Made by a program: the position numbers and the translations under genes
Notes under the pieces: model-generated
The model's input: only the letters and a program-made list of their open reading frames with translations
What the model was told of the DNA's origin: nothing
Database searches by the model: none
Assembly: GCA_003660905.1 (NCBI GenBank)
Contig: QMVB01000023.1
Span: 1 to 12,500, forward strand
DNA: 12,500 nt
DNA from: Candidatus Nanohalarchaeota archaeon
Lineage (GTDB): Archaea; EX4484-52
Direction of reading: 5' to 3'
Part shown: piece after piece, positions 1 to 6,783 of the stretch
Position numbering within the stretch: position 1 is the first letter of the stretch
Layout of the letters: every line of letters begins with the position of its first letter

Positions 1-218
1 ATTCGCACAATAATGTCTAAAATGGCGGAATTTTAAAGAATTAGAGGTACGTCCAACTGTCAAATTCTATATCTAAAATATTGTGAAAAAATAATAATTT
101 AGTTATGTGTCAAACTTAGGTTAAAAAGGAGATTCTTTGAGAGGTTTATTTGTTAGTTCTTTTCTCTTTATCAGTTCACACACAATTTATTTCTTTTCAA
201 TAAACTTTATTTGTGTGT
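1..218. other. non-coding left edge
   Basis: No convincing gene lies here. Frame 1 is open from the window edge to a TAA at 34-36 and could be the last 11 codons of a rightward gene entering from the left, but this is too short to support. The stretch is AT-rich and lies downstream of the leftward RNA ligase gene. The only structure seen is the inverted repeat at 178-218, listed separately. Confidence 0.5.
178..218 (-). repeat. inverted repeat abutting the rtcB stop codon
   Basis: ACACACAA (178-185) pairs with TTGTGTGT (211-218). Inside it TTTAT (186-190) pairs with ATAAA (200-204) around a 9-nt loop, leaving a 6-nt bulge at 205-210. That gives 13 base pairs beginning one base after the rtcB stop at 219-221. 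In the rtcB transcript it would be a 3'-end hairpin, which might protect or end the message. No strong U-tract follows directly; the nearest (minus-strand T5) corresponds to 123-127. The pairing is seen; the role is inferred. Confidence 0.45.
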
Positions 219-1649
219 TCATCCTTTCATCGACAAAATAGGCTTTACTCTTGCAATTCTCTCTGTTATTCCGAGCCCGCAGGAAACATCTATTACTTCC
301 TCAATATCCTTGTAAACTTCCGGCGCCTCTTCAATAAATCCTGCTCTTGATGCAGAGTGAACAGATATGTTTTTTTTGTCCAGTTCCTCTGATATTTTCT
401 TTCCGTCCAGTGTCTTTTTTGCCTTTGATCTGCTCATGACTCTTCCTGCCCCGTGAGCAGTTGAGGAAAAAGACAGTTCCTCTGCTTTTTCTCCCTTTGA
501 GAGAAGATAGCTTGCAGTGCCCATGGAGCCGGGAATTATTGCAGGAAGGTCATCCCTCAAGAATGTTGCTCCTTTCCTGTGAACGCACAACTTCATCATT
601 TTGCCGTCAACCCTGTGCTTTTCAATTCTTGCAATATTATGGGAAATATCTCTTACAAGCTTTATCCCCAATGCATCTGCTGAATTATCGAAAACCTCTT
701 CAAATGCCTGTTTTATATGATAGTAAATAAAGCTCCTGTTTGCATAAGCATAATTGACTGCCTCATGCATTGCGCACAAATATTCTTCTCCTATCTGGCT
801 GTCTAAGTGCGCATAAACTAATTCTCTGTCAACCAAATCAGTATAAGCAATTTCATCTTCCATTCTTTTCATATAATCTGATGCAATCTGATGCCCAAGA
901 CCGCGCGAGCCGCAGTGAAGCATTATTCCAATATTTCCTTCATTAATTCCAATGGAGTCTGCCTCTTTTTTATCAAAAATTTTGTCAACCTGCTGTACCT
1001 CGCAAAAATGATTGCCTGAACCCAATGAACCCAGCTGGTTTTTTCCTCTCTTCTTTGCCTTGTCACTTACATAGTCTTCTTTTATATCTATGCACCCATT
1101 ATCGTCAAAGTATCTTAATTCTTTCTTGTCCATATAGTCCATCTTGACGCTGTATTTTGCCCCTTTGAACAGCACTTCATCAAGTTCGTCCCTTGACAGA
1201 ACATTACAGGAACTTCCTATGCCGGCAGGAACTTTCTTTACCAAGGCATCCAGCAATTGTTTCTTGTTTCTTTCCAGGTCTTCTTTTGAAATCCCTGTCT
1301 TTATGTACTCCATGCCGCAGCTGATGTCATATCCAACACCGCCCGGGCTGACGATTCCTTCATCCATGTTAAATGCCGCAACTCCGCCTATGGGAAAGCC
1401 ATATCCCTGGTGCGCATCTGGCATCGCAAGAGCATGCTTTACGATTCCAGGAAGCGTCGCAACATTTTTAAGTTGATATATTGTTTTGTCCTGTTTCATG
1501 AGAGAATAGAGCTTGTCTGAAGCATAGACAACAGCAGGAACTCTCATATTTCCTGTTTTTTTTATGTTGTTGAGGTACATAACTATAAATGGAAGTGAAA
1601 GCTTAAAAGCAATTATTTTTTGTAAGCTCCATTTGATTAGAAGTAACAA
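219..1649 (-). CDS. rtcB: RtcB family tRNA-splicing/RNA ligase
   Basis: GTP- and Mn2+-dependent ligase that joins 2',3'-cyclic phosphate (or 3'-phosphate) and 5'-OH RNA ends, the step that seals tRNA exons after intron removal in archaea. The 476-residue length matches the family (about 480). Metal and catalytic residues known from the family are present: D108 and C111 in GYDISCG, H214 in GSLGSGNHF, H245 in LHCGSRGLG, H337 in ISHNIA, H399 in STAHGAG, and the guanylylated lysine K475 in the terminal MKG. The start is taken at a TTG (1647-1649): residues 9-20 (LQKI...LP) resemble the family's usual N-terminal strand, and TATAAAATA at 1674-1682 (minus strand) lies about 28 bp upstream, as for a leaderless message. 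ATG codons at residues 24 and 35 are alternatives; the second would cut off the N-terminal strand. No archease gene is adjacent. Identification is very secure; the start is not. Confidence 0.96.
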   Translation of the reverse strand: MLLLIKWSLQKIIAFKLSLPFIVMYLNNIKKTGNMRVPAVVYASDKLYSLMKQDKTIYQLKNVATLPGIVKHALAMPDAHQGYGFPIGGVAAFNMDEGIVSPGGVGYDISCGMEYIKTGISKEDLERNKKQLLDALVKKVPAGIGSSCNVLSRDELDEVLFKGAKYSVKMDYMDKKELRYFDDNGCIDIKEDYVSDKAKKRGKNQLGSLGSGNHFCEVQQVDKIFDKKEADSIGINEGNIGIMLHCGSRGLGHQIASDYMKRMEDEIAYTDLVDRELVYAHLDSQIGEEYLCAMHEAVNYAYANRSFIYYHIKQAFEEVFDNSADALGIKLVRDISHNIARIEKHRVDGKMMKLCVHRKGATFLRDDLPAIIPGSMGTASYLLSKGEKAEELSFSSTAHGAGRVMSRSKAKKTLDGKKISEELDKKNISVHSASRAGFIEEAPEVYKDIEEVIDVSCGLGITERIARVKPILSMKG

Positions 1650-1673
1650 AGAGGAAATGAATATGAAATATAA

Positions 1674-1682
1674 TATTTTATA
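1674..1682 (-). promoter_or_regulatory. TATA box of rtcB
   Basis: TATAAAATA on the minus strand, centred near 1678, about 28 bp upstream of the proposed TTG start at 1649. It supports initiation close to that codon rather than at the internal ATGs 69 and 102 nt further in. Confidence 0.5.
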
Positions 1683-1751
1683 TCAAATCCGGTTTTATTA
1701 TTCTTCATTTACACCGAATGCGATCACATCTCCACTAAAAACCCAGCTAAT

Positions 1752-2864
1752 CTACTTTCTTTTCCGGCAGACAGCCTCTTTCAATTCCCTGAAATTGTCT
1801 TTTGCAATATCTACATAGCTGAGTTGGGTAGGAAAAGGGATATTTATATTCTCTTCCCTGAATCTCTTTATTATTGCGCAATGTATCTTTTCCATTATTT
1901 TAAACCTAAGTTTCATGCTCGGAATAGGGCAGACAAGAGTAAAATTAAGCGCATAATCCCCTAATTCTATAAGATAAACAGCCGGTCTTGGACGCTTCAG
2001 CACATGCTTTGTGTTTTTTGCTATATCTATCAAAATGTGCTTCACCTTATCCACATCGCTGTCATAGGATACATTCACTTTTACTCTTACAAGGTTTTTG
2101 CTGTAGGGATAGCTCATATTTTCAATTCTCTTGTTTGACATTTCAGAGTTCGGGATAATGATTGTTGTTGCAGCATAAGTTTCAAGCCATGTTGATTTCA
2201 GACCTATTTTTTTTACTGTCACTATCATATCATCATCCAGCTTAAGCAGGTCTCCTTCCTCATATGCCTTTTCAGCGCATATTGCAAATCCGCCTATCAC
2301 ATTGGACAATGTGCTTTGCGCAGCAAGCCCAACTATTATTCCAATGACTGCTGTTGAAGTGACAAGCCATGTTATGTCAATGTTCCATAATTGCATTATT
2401 GCAAAAATAGCTGCAAGCCAGACAAAAACAAATATTGTTTTTTTTATAATTTCTGCATAATCCTTTGATATTTTATTTATGCTCTTGTCCGGCTCTTCCA
2501 GATTCAACAGCAGCGGGGTCAAAAACTGCCTGAGGATGATGACTGCATGCTTTGACAATACAAGAATGAGAAGCGTCTTGAATACATTGGTTAATATAAT
2601 AGCTATTTCATCAGAAAAAGGAGATATGCTTATAACGTAAAGTCCGCCGAAAAGCAATATAAGGATAGATGTATATTTGTGAAGCTCGCATATCGTCTTT
2701 TTTGCATGCCTGAATTTTAAATTATGGAGAGTAAATTGTATTATCTGGTTTCTTATATTTTTCCCGTAAAAAGAATATATCTTGTATATTACTAATGTGG
2801 CAACAATCCATATTATTGAAGGCAACCACGATAAAATCGAAATTTTCAGAACTTCTGCATCCAT
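1752..2864 (-). CDS. mscS: MscS-family small-conductance mechanosensitive channel
   Basis: Membrane channel that opens under membrane tension to release solutes during osmotic downshock. The 370-residue protein has about five hydrophobic segments (roughly 11-30, 64-81, 86-111, 142-160, 164-198). The last is the pore-lining helix with the family signature VGLAAQSTLSN at 178-188. After it come the beta-domain (EEGDLLKLDD, then IIIPNSEMSNKRIENMSY at about 235-252) and the alpha/beta C-terminal domain, ending with the typical IPFPTQ near residue 340. More transmembrane helices than the three of E. coli MscS make it a YnaI/YbdG-like enlarged form. ATG at 2862-2864 follows an AT-rich palindrome (2882-2893) shared with the divergent tRNA-His gene. 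It reads in the same direction as rtcB with a 102-bp gap; co-transcription is unlikely because rtcB has its own TATA box. The substrate is not predictable. Confidence 0.93.
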   Translation of the reverse strand: MDAEVLKISILSWLPSIIWIVATLVIYKIYSFYGKNIRNQIIQFTLHNLKFRHAKKTICELHKYTSILILLFGGLYVISISPFSDEIAIILTNVFKTLLILVLSKHAVIILRQFLTPLLLNLEEPDKSINKISKDYAEIIKKTIFVFVWLAAIFAIMQLWNIDITWLVTSTAVIGIIVGLAAQSTLSNVIGGFAICAEKAYEEGDLLKLDDDMIVTVKKIGLKSTWLETYAATTIIIPNSEMSNKRIENMSYPYSKNLVRVKVNVSYDSDVDKVKHILIDIAKNTKHVLKRPRPAVYLIELGDYALNFTLVCPIPSMKLRFKIMEKIHCAIIKRFREENINIPFPTQLSYVDIAKDNFRELKEAVCRKRK

Positions 2865-2881
2865 ATCTTTTTTAAACTTTA

Positions 2882-2893
2882 ATATTTAAATAT
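2882..2893. promoter_or_regulatory. palindromic TATA element between mscS and tRNA-His
   Basis: ATATTTAAATAT is a perfect 12-bp palindrome in the 51-bp gap. Its centre is about 24 bp from the mscS ATG on one side and about 28 bp from the tRNA 5' end on the other, so it can serve as the TATA box for both directions. Position and symmetry are seen; bidirectional use is inferred. Confidence 0.55.
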
Positions 2894-2895
2894 GT

Positions 2896-2908
2896 ATCTC
2901 TAAGAGAT
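2896..2908. repeat. 6+1+6 inverted repeat in front of tRNA-His
   Basis: ATCTCT-A-AGAGAT, a perfect inverted repeat with a one-base centre, between the TATA element and the tRNA 5' end (7 bp away). It could be an operator for a dimeric repressor or a chance palindrome. No known binding motif is recognised. Confidence 0.35.
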
Positions 2909-2915
2909 GAATTAT

Positions 2916-2989
2916 GACGAGAGTAGGATAATCGGTTAGTCTGGAGGGTTGTGGTCCCTCTGATCCGGGTTCAATCCCCGGCTCTCGCC
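2916..2989 (+). tRNA. tRNA-His (anticodon GTG)
   Basis: Cloverleaf read by hand. Acceptor strands are 2917-2923 and 2982-2988. T8 and A9 are followed by a D-arm with loop AATCGGTTA. The anticodon stem GAGGG/CCCTC encloses loop TTGTGGT with anticodon GTG at 2951-2953. The variable region is four bases (TGAT), and the T-arm is CCGGG-TTCAATC-CCCGG. The tRNA-His hallmark G-1 is encoded (2916) and faces C73 (2989). Position 1 is A (2917) opposite C72 (2988), so the first regular pair is an A-C mismatch; the other six acceptor pairs are Watson-Crick. CCA is not encoded, so a CCA-adding enzyme must supply it. No intron is seen. Transcription probably starts near 2916 from the palindromic TATA element 28 bp upstream. 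Confidence 0.95.
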
Positions 2990-3020
2990 CTTAATGAAAC
3001 AAATAAGCACTGAATACGAA

Positions 3021-3196
3021 ATGGACAAAAACAAACCATATTAATTGATGATTCCGTGGGCGAAGGAGGCGGACAAATTGTGCGTACAGTTGCTGCATTT
3101 TCTGCAGTTACAGGATGGTCTGTGAAAATAATAAACATAAGAGCAAAAAGAATTGACTCTAATCAAAAAATTTGTAAAAAGAAAAATCTATTTTGA
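3021..3196 (+). pseudogene. rtcA: rtcA remnant: N-terminal fragment of RNA 3'-terminal phosphate cyclase
   Basis: The frame read from 3038 to 3157 gives ILIDDSVGEGGGQIVRT followed by AAFSAVTGWSVKIINIRAKR, matching the conserved beginning of RtcA, which converts RNA 3'-phosphates to 2',3'-cyclic phosphates. RtcA is normally about 330-340 residues; this frame stops at TGA 3194-3196 after roughly 55 codons. The usual PGL...QHL segment is missing and is replaced by DSNQKICKKK. A plausible start, ATG 3021 (MDKNK), is one frame off: losing one A in the run before ACC near 3031-3034 would explain the shift, and in its own frame that ATG meets TAA at once. It starts 31 bp after the tRNA-His gene without a TATA box of its own, so it may once have been read through from the tRNA promoter. 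Identity of the fragment is firm; the history is inferred. Confidence 0.85.
3165..3186 (-). terminator. T-tract terminator region of endonuclease Q gene
   Basis: On the minus strand, 48-69 bp past the stop of the leftward endonuclease gene, three T runs follow each other (T5 at 3186-3182, T5 at 3180-3176, T6 at 3170-3165). Clustered T-tracts are the usual archaeal termination signal. They lie inside the rtcA remnant. Confidence 0.4.
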
Positions 3197-3233
3197 AAAA
3201 GGATATATTTGCGTTGATTGATTCTTAATGCAT

Positions 3234-4508
3234 TTATTTCAATTTACCGTAAACCCCATCGCTTCCTTCCTCAATAGCGTATTTTTTATTCCTGAGGTTC
3301 ACTATCATTTCTGCAAGATCTGAATCAACTATTTTTTGCAGTTCTTCTTTTTGGGCATCAATCAAAATATTGAATTCAGTTCCAAAGTGCTTTATTAGTT
3401 TGCTGTAAATGCTCCATATTGTCTTCGATTGCAGTGTGGAAATATTTTTTGAAAACGCAATTATTTCAAAAAGAGGGAGCAGTGTATAATACATTGCTTT
3501 GCCCTCTGCAACATATTCTTCCGACCGGTCTGCAAGCTCTCTCACCCTGTGAAAAACCCCGATTGTAAGCGGCTTTTTGCAGACCGGGCAGATGTTATTG
3601 TATTTTTCAATCGCCTCTTTTGGAGGTATGCTTATGCCGCAGTTCCTGTGCCCGTCAAAATAATATTTTCCATACCGCGGATCAACTTCAATCGTACCGG
3701 CATATCCATTGTTTTTCTTCCGGATTGCATCGACGAGTTTCTTGTATGAAATTTCTTCATCAAATTCAAATATTGTTGCCTCCCTGCCTATTCTCCAGGG
3801 ATAATGCGAATGCGCATCACTGTTGCTTATCATTGTGTACCTGTCAAGGCAGCCCAGCTGATAATTCATCTGCGGGTCGCTGGAAAGGCCGGTTTCAAGC
3901 CCATATATATGTTTTGTCTGATCCAAAAAAGCATCCTCTATTTTGTCAAACCCTGATTTTGAGCCAAATAATCCAAAATACGGCGTCCATATATGAGCAG
4001 GAATTATTTCAATGTCCTCTGATATTTTTTTCAGGTCAGCAGTTATTTTATTGCAGGGAAGATGCCCGAATATCGGTCTTCCGTCATAATCCATTCGCCC
4101 TTTCGAGCTCAGATACTTGTTTATCTCCTCTGTTGTCTGGATATCAGGAGACAGTATTACAAGATGGATTTTTCTCGATTTTGCCGAGTCAGAATACATG
4201 AGGGATATTTCTGTCTGAAACACAAATCCAAGTTGCTGCTTTCTGTCATTTTCAGGGACATCTGTATCGGAATACTGAAGTAGGTTTCCCTGGGAATTGT
4301 CTTTTTTTAGATAGTATATCCCTTTTTCTCCTCCTTCCTGGAGTTTTTCCTTTAACTGGGCAAACCATTCAGGATGAGTAAAATCACCTGTGCCTAAAAT
4401 ATGAAGCCCTTTCATCAGTGCATATTTTTCAAGATTTTTCAAAGTAATGCTCTTGCTCGTGCCCCGGGAATAGCAGGAATGTATATGGAGGTCGCAAAAA
4501 AATCTCAT
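3234..4508 (-). CDS. endoQ: Endonuclease Q (PHP-domain DNA repair endonuclease)
   Basis: EndoQ nicks DNA 5' of deaminated bases (uracil, hypoxanthine, xanthine) and abasic sites, starting repair of base deamination. The 424 residues match the family's usual length. An N-terminal PHP metal site is visible: D6, H8 and H10 in DLHIH, D42 and H45 in GDFTHP, E100, H115 in KIHLV, H172 in PAHIWTP, and D231/H233 in SNSDAHSH. These residues would bind the catalytic metals. The family-specific zinc-binding region follows: GHRNCG (C290) and CPVC (C307, C310), then GVFHRVRELADR, with the C-terminal helical part after it. The ATG at 4506-4508 lies 25 bp from a TATA box shared with the divergent pilus platform gene, so a leaderless message is likely. 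T-tracts lie beyond the stop. A generic PHP phosphoesterase is the alternative, but the full-length pattern and zinc region make EndoQ clearly the better call. Confidence 0.92.
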   Translation of the reverse strand: MRFFCDLHIHSCYSRGTSKSITLKNLEKYALMKGLHILGTGDFTHPEWFAQLKEKLQEGGEKGIYYLKKDNSQGNLLQYSDTDVPENDRKQQLGFVFQTEISLMYSDSAKSRKIHLVILSPDIQTTEEINKYLSSKGRMDYDGRPIFGHLPCNKITADLKKISEDIEIIPAHIWTPYFGLFGSKSGFDKIEDAFLDQTKHIYGLETGLSSDPQMNYQLGCLDRYTMISNSDAHSHYPWRIGREATIFEFDEEISYKKLVDAIRKKNNGYAGTIEVDPRYGKYYFDGHRNCGISIPPKEAIEKYNNICPVCKKPLTIGVFHRVRELADRSEEYVAEGKAMYYTLLPLFEIIAFSKNISTLQSKTIWSIYSKLIKHFGTEFNILIDAQKEELQKIVDSDLAEMIVNLRNKKYAIEEGSDGVYGKLK

Positions 4509-4528
4509 TTAATAATAATGCCGCATTC

Positions 4529-4538
4529 TTTATATATT
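4529..4538. promoter_or_regulatory. shared bidirectional TATA box (endoQ / pilus platform gene)
   Basis: The 50-bp gap contains one clear TATA element with palindromic core TATATA at 4531-4536. Its centre (4533.5) is 25.5 bp from the first base of the leftward ATG (4508) and 25.5 bp from the rightward ATG (4559). Both genes would be transcribed leaderless from one box in opposite directions. Geometry is seen; use in both directions is inferred. Confidence 0.65.
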
Positions 4539-4558
4539 TTGCCAACAAAATAATATTG

Positions 4559-6712
4559 ATGGTCAAGGCAAAAGCAAAAAAGCAAAATATAGATATAGCG
4601 GTTCTTAACAAGATACTGAAAAAATACGGGTATGCTGAAGAAACACCAGAACTAAAGAATAAAAAAGAAATTGTACTCTCAAAAGAATTCACGCAATACA
4701 AGAAAGAAGAAAAAGAGCAAAAAAAACTAAACTGGTATGAGCATGGAGCCAGATTCGCGCAAAAAGTATTTAACCTGCCTCCTCTCAAAGAGGGATCGTA
4801 TGAAGATCTGAAAATGGCAATAAAATTCCTGGATTACAAAATAGAGCCCCATGAGAGCTTTAGCCTGACTTATCTTGCTGTTCTGATTTCTCTTCCCATT
4901 GCAATTGCACCCCTCTCCATGAAACTTTCCGGAATCGCGATTCCGAAAATATTTATAATCACCTTCCTGCTTTTGCCGTTGATAATCTATTATTATTTTT
5001 ACAGCTATCTGGAGAAAAAAGCATCGCTGCTGCGGATGAACGTCGGTGGCGAGCTTGTAATGGCAATTTTGTACATGATAATATATATGAAAACAACGCC
5101 GAATCTCGAGGGAGCAATTCGATTTACTGCAAAGAATATAACAGGGAAAATAGCAAATGATTTCAACTTGTTGCTGTGGAAAGTCGAAATCGGAAAATTC
5201 AGCAATATTTACGATGCGCTGGATGATTACTTGAATCAATGGCACAACTACAACAGGGATTTTATTGAATCAATACACCTGATTCGCGAATCAATGCTCG
5301 AAACCAATCCCTACAGGAGAGAAATACTGCTCGACAAATCAGTGTCTGTAATACTTGACGGGTCGCAGGAAAAAATGAAAAAATATGTCCGGGCATTAAG
5401 TACGCCTATTGCCGTTCTGCATGGGCTGGGGATTATGCTTCCTATCCTTGCAATGCTTATGTTTCCGCTTTTTGCAATTTTTATGGGAGATAGTATAGAC
5501 AATATTGTTTTCTACATGTTTCTTGGATACGATGTTATTCTCCCCCTGCTTGTTTTTGTCTTTATGAAAAGCATCATGGAAGGAAGGCCGATTACGCATT
5601 CAAAAGTAGATATATCAGAGCACCCGGACTACACTTCCATAAAAAATATGATTCTTAAAATAGGAGGAAACAAAAAGATAGAAATCCCTGTTCTTCCTAT
5701 ATCCTTACTTATATTTGCTGTGCTGGCTCTTCCGGGATTCATGTTTATGCTCCAGACAGATTTCTTCTACACCAACACATTGACCGGAGAGCGTATGGAG
5801 CCGACCTTTTTTTCAATATTAATGTCAATTTCAATCATTATTGCAATGGGGATTGCAACGATATCCTATTATTTCCTGACAAGCTTTCAAAAAGTCCATC
5901 TTACTGAGGAAATAGATCATATAGAAGATGAATTCGAAGATGCTCTCTTTGCCCTCGGAAACAGAATGGGGGGAGGAACGCCTATTGAAAAAGCGCTTGC
6001 TGAAGCGCAACATGATACGCAGCAACTAAGCATAACTGTGCTTTTTTTGAAAATACTGCAAAATATGCACCAGATGTCTATGCCATTCGGCAAAGCGCTT
6101 TTTGATAAAGAACAGGGAGTCCTAAGGTACTATCCCTCCAAGATTATAAAAACAATAATGAAAGCAGTATCATCTGCAATAAAAAAAGGAACAAAATCTG
6201 CCTCCCTTACAACTCTTACAATCGCAACATATCTACATTCCCTGAAAAACACACAGACTGTAATCGATGAAATGATGGCTCCCACAATATCCTCCCTGAA
6301 ATTTCAAAGCTATATCCTTATCCCTATGATATCCGGTGTCGTTGTCTGCGTTTCAAAACTGATGATGAGCATTGTCTTTATTCTCTCAAAACAACTGAAA
6401 AAAATAGGAGATGTATCTGTTACCTCGGAAATGGGAGGCGGCAATTTTGATATGATCAATATAATATCCCCGAATCCTGTACCTCCGGAACTCCTGCAAC
6501 TAATTGTTGGAATTTATATAATTGAAACACTGATTTTGATGGCAAAATTCACTGTAAGAATAGACCGGGGAGAAGATAAAGTAAAAGAAAATACAATGTG
6601 CTGGCATTTCCTATTAGGAGGTATATCTGTATATCTCATTGTATATGTTATGCTCGGGGTTATGTTCAATCCATTGATTGAAGGCATAGTTTCGGGACTT
6701 TCCGCAACATAA
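4559..6712 (+). CDS. Type IV pilus/archaellum platform protein (PilC/TadC/ArlJ type, T2SSF domains)
   Basis: Inner-membrane platform of a type IV pilus-like machine, which couples an assembly ATPase to pilin polymerisation. The 717-residue protein starts with a lysine-rich soluble part (about 1-95). Two hydrophobic helices (about 102-148) follow, then a first T2SSF-like helical domain (about 158-290, beginning GGELVMAILYM). Next come four helices (about 284-440), a second T2SSF domain (about 450-580, with FEDALFALGNRMGGGTPIEKAL) and three more helices to the C-terminus, about nine in total. ArlJ-type proteins are usually nearer 550 residues, so this is large. The ATG at 4559 is preferred over the in-frame TTG just before it because the shared TATA box lies 25 bp upstream. 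The prepilin peptidase gene two genes downstream supports the pilus role. No ATPase, pilin or archaellin gene is in the window, so pilus versus archaellum versus another secretion system is undecided. Confidence 0.85.
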   Translation: MVKAKAKKQNIDIAVLNKILKKYGYAEETPELKNKKEIVLSKEFTQYKKEEKEQKKLNWYEHGARFAQKVFNLPPLKEGSYEDLKMAIKFLDYKIEPHESFSLTYLAVLISLPIAIAPLSMKLSGIAIPKIFIITFLLLPLIIYYYFYSYLEKKASLLRMNVGGELVMAILYMIIYMKTTPNLEGAIRFTAKNITGKIANDFNLLLWKVEIGKFSNIYDALDDYLNQWHNYNRDFIESIHLIRESMLETNPYRREILLDKSVSVILDGSQEKMKKYVRALSTPIAVLHGLGIMLPILAMLMFPLFAIFMGDSIDNIVFYMFLGYDVILPLLVFVFMKSIMEGRPITHSKVDISEHPDYTSIKNMILKIGGNKKIEIPVLPISLLIFAVLALPGFMFMLQTDFFYTNTLTGERMEPTFFSILMSISIIIAMGIATISYYFLTSFQKVHLTEEIDHIEDEFEDALFALGNRMGGGTPIEKALAEAQHDTQQLSITVLFLKILQNMHQMSMPFGKALFDKEQGVLRYYPSKIIKTIMKAVSSAIKKGTKSASLTTLTIATYLHSLKNTQTVIDEMMAPTISSLKFQSYILIPMISGVVVCVSKLMMSIVFILSKQLKKIGDVSVTSEMGGGNFDMINIISPNPVPPELLQLIVGIYIIETLILMAKFTVRIDRGEDKVKENTMCWHFLLGGISVYLIVYVMLGVMFNPLIEGIVSGLSAT

Positions 6713-6716
6713 TCGA

Positions 6717-6732
6717 AATCTTTATAAAGATT
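6717..6732 (+). promoter_or_regulatory. palindromic TATA box 1 upstream of tfb
   Basis: AATCTTTATAAAGATT is a perfect 16-bp palindrome beginning 5 bp after the platform gene stop. Centred at 6724.5, it would direct initiation near 6750, giving a short leader before the upstream in-frame ATG at 6760. Confidence 0.5.
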
Positions 6733-6751
6733 GTGCTCATTATCACTAAAG

Positions 6752-6761
6752 ATTTATAAAT
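6752..6761 (+). promoter_or_regulatory. palindromic TATA box 2 upstream of tfb
   Basis: ATTTATAAAT, a 10-bp palindrome centred at 6756.5, is 27 bp upstream of the ATG at 6784, the spacing expected for a leaderless message. It covers the other candidate ATG at 6760, so a transcript from this box could not use that codon. Confidence 0.5.
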
Positions 6762-6783
6762 GTTTGTTTTGGATGGAAAAATT

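Noticed and set aside
461..1476. Rightward ORFs of 89 and 110 codons opposite rtcB
   Set aside because: They lie wholly antisense to the strongly conserved rtcB, and their translations are low-complexity Ser/Cys/Phe-rich with no motif.
3178..3228. Short frame EKSILKKDIFALIDS before a TAA, possibly a second rtcA piece
   Set aside because: Only about 15 codons after an upstream stop and no recognisable match to the RtcA C-terminus.
3620..4201. 193-codon rightward ORF opposite endonuclease Q
   Set aside because: Long but antisense to a gene whose metal-binding motifs are all intact; the translation is rich in Cys, Ser, Phe and His and fits no family.
4727..5245. 172-codon leftward ORF opposite the pilus platform gene
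   Set aside because: Antisense shadow; the translation is Gln/Cys/Tyr-rich without domain character, while the plus frame has clear membrane helices and a T2SSF domain.
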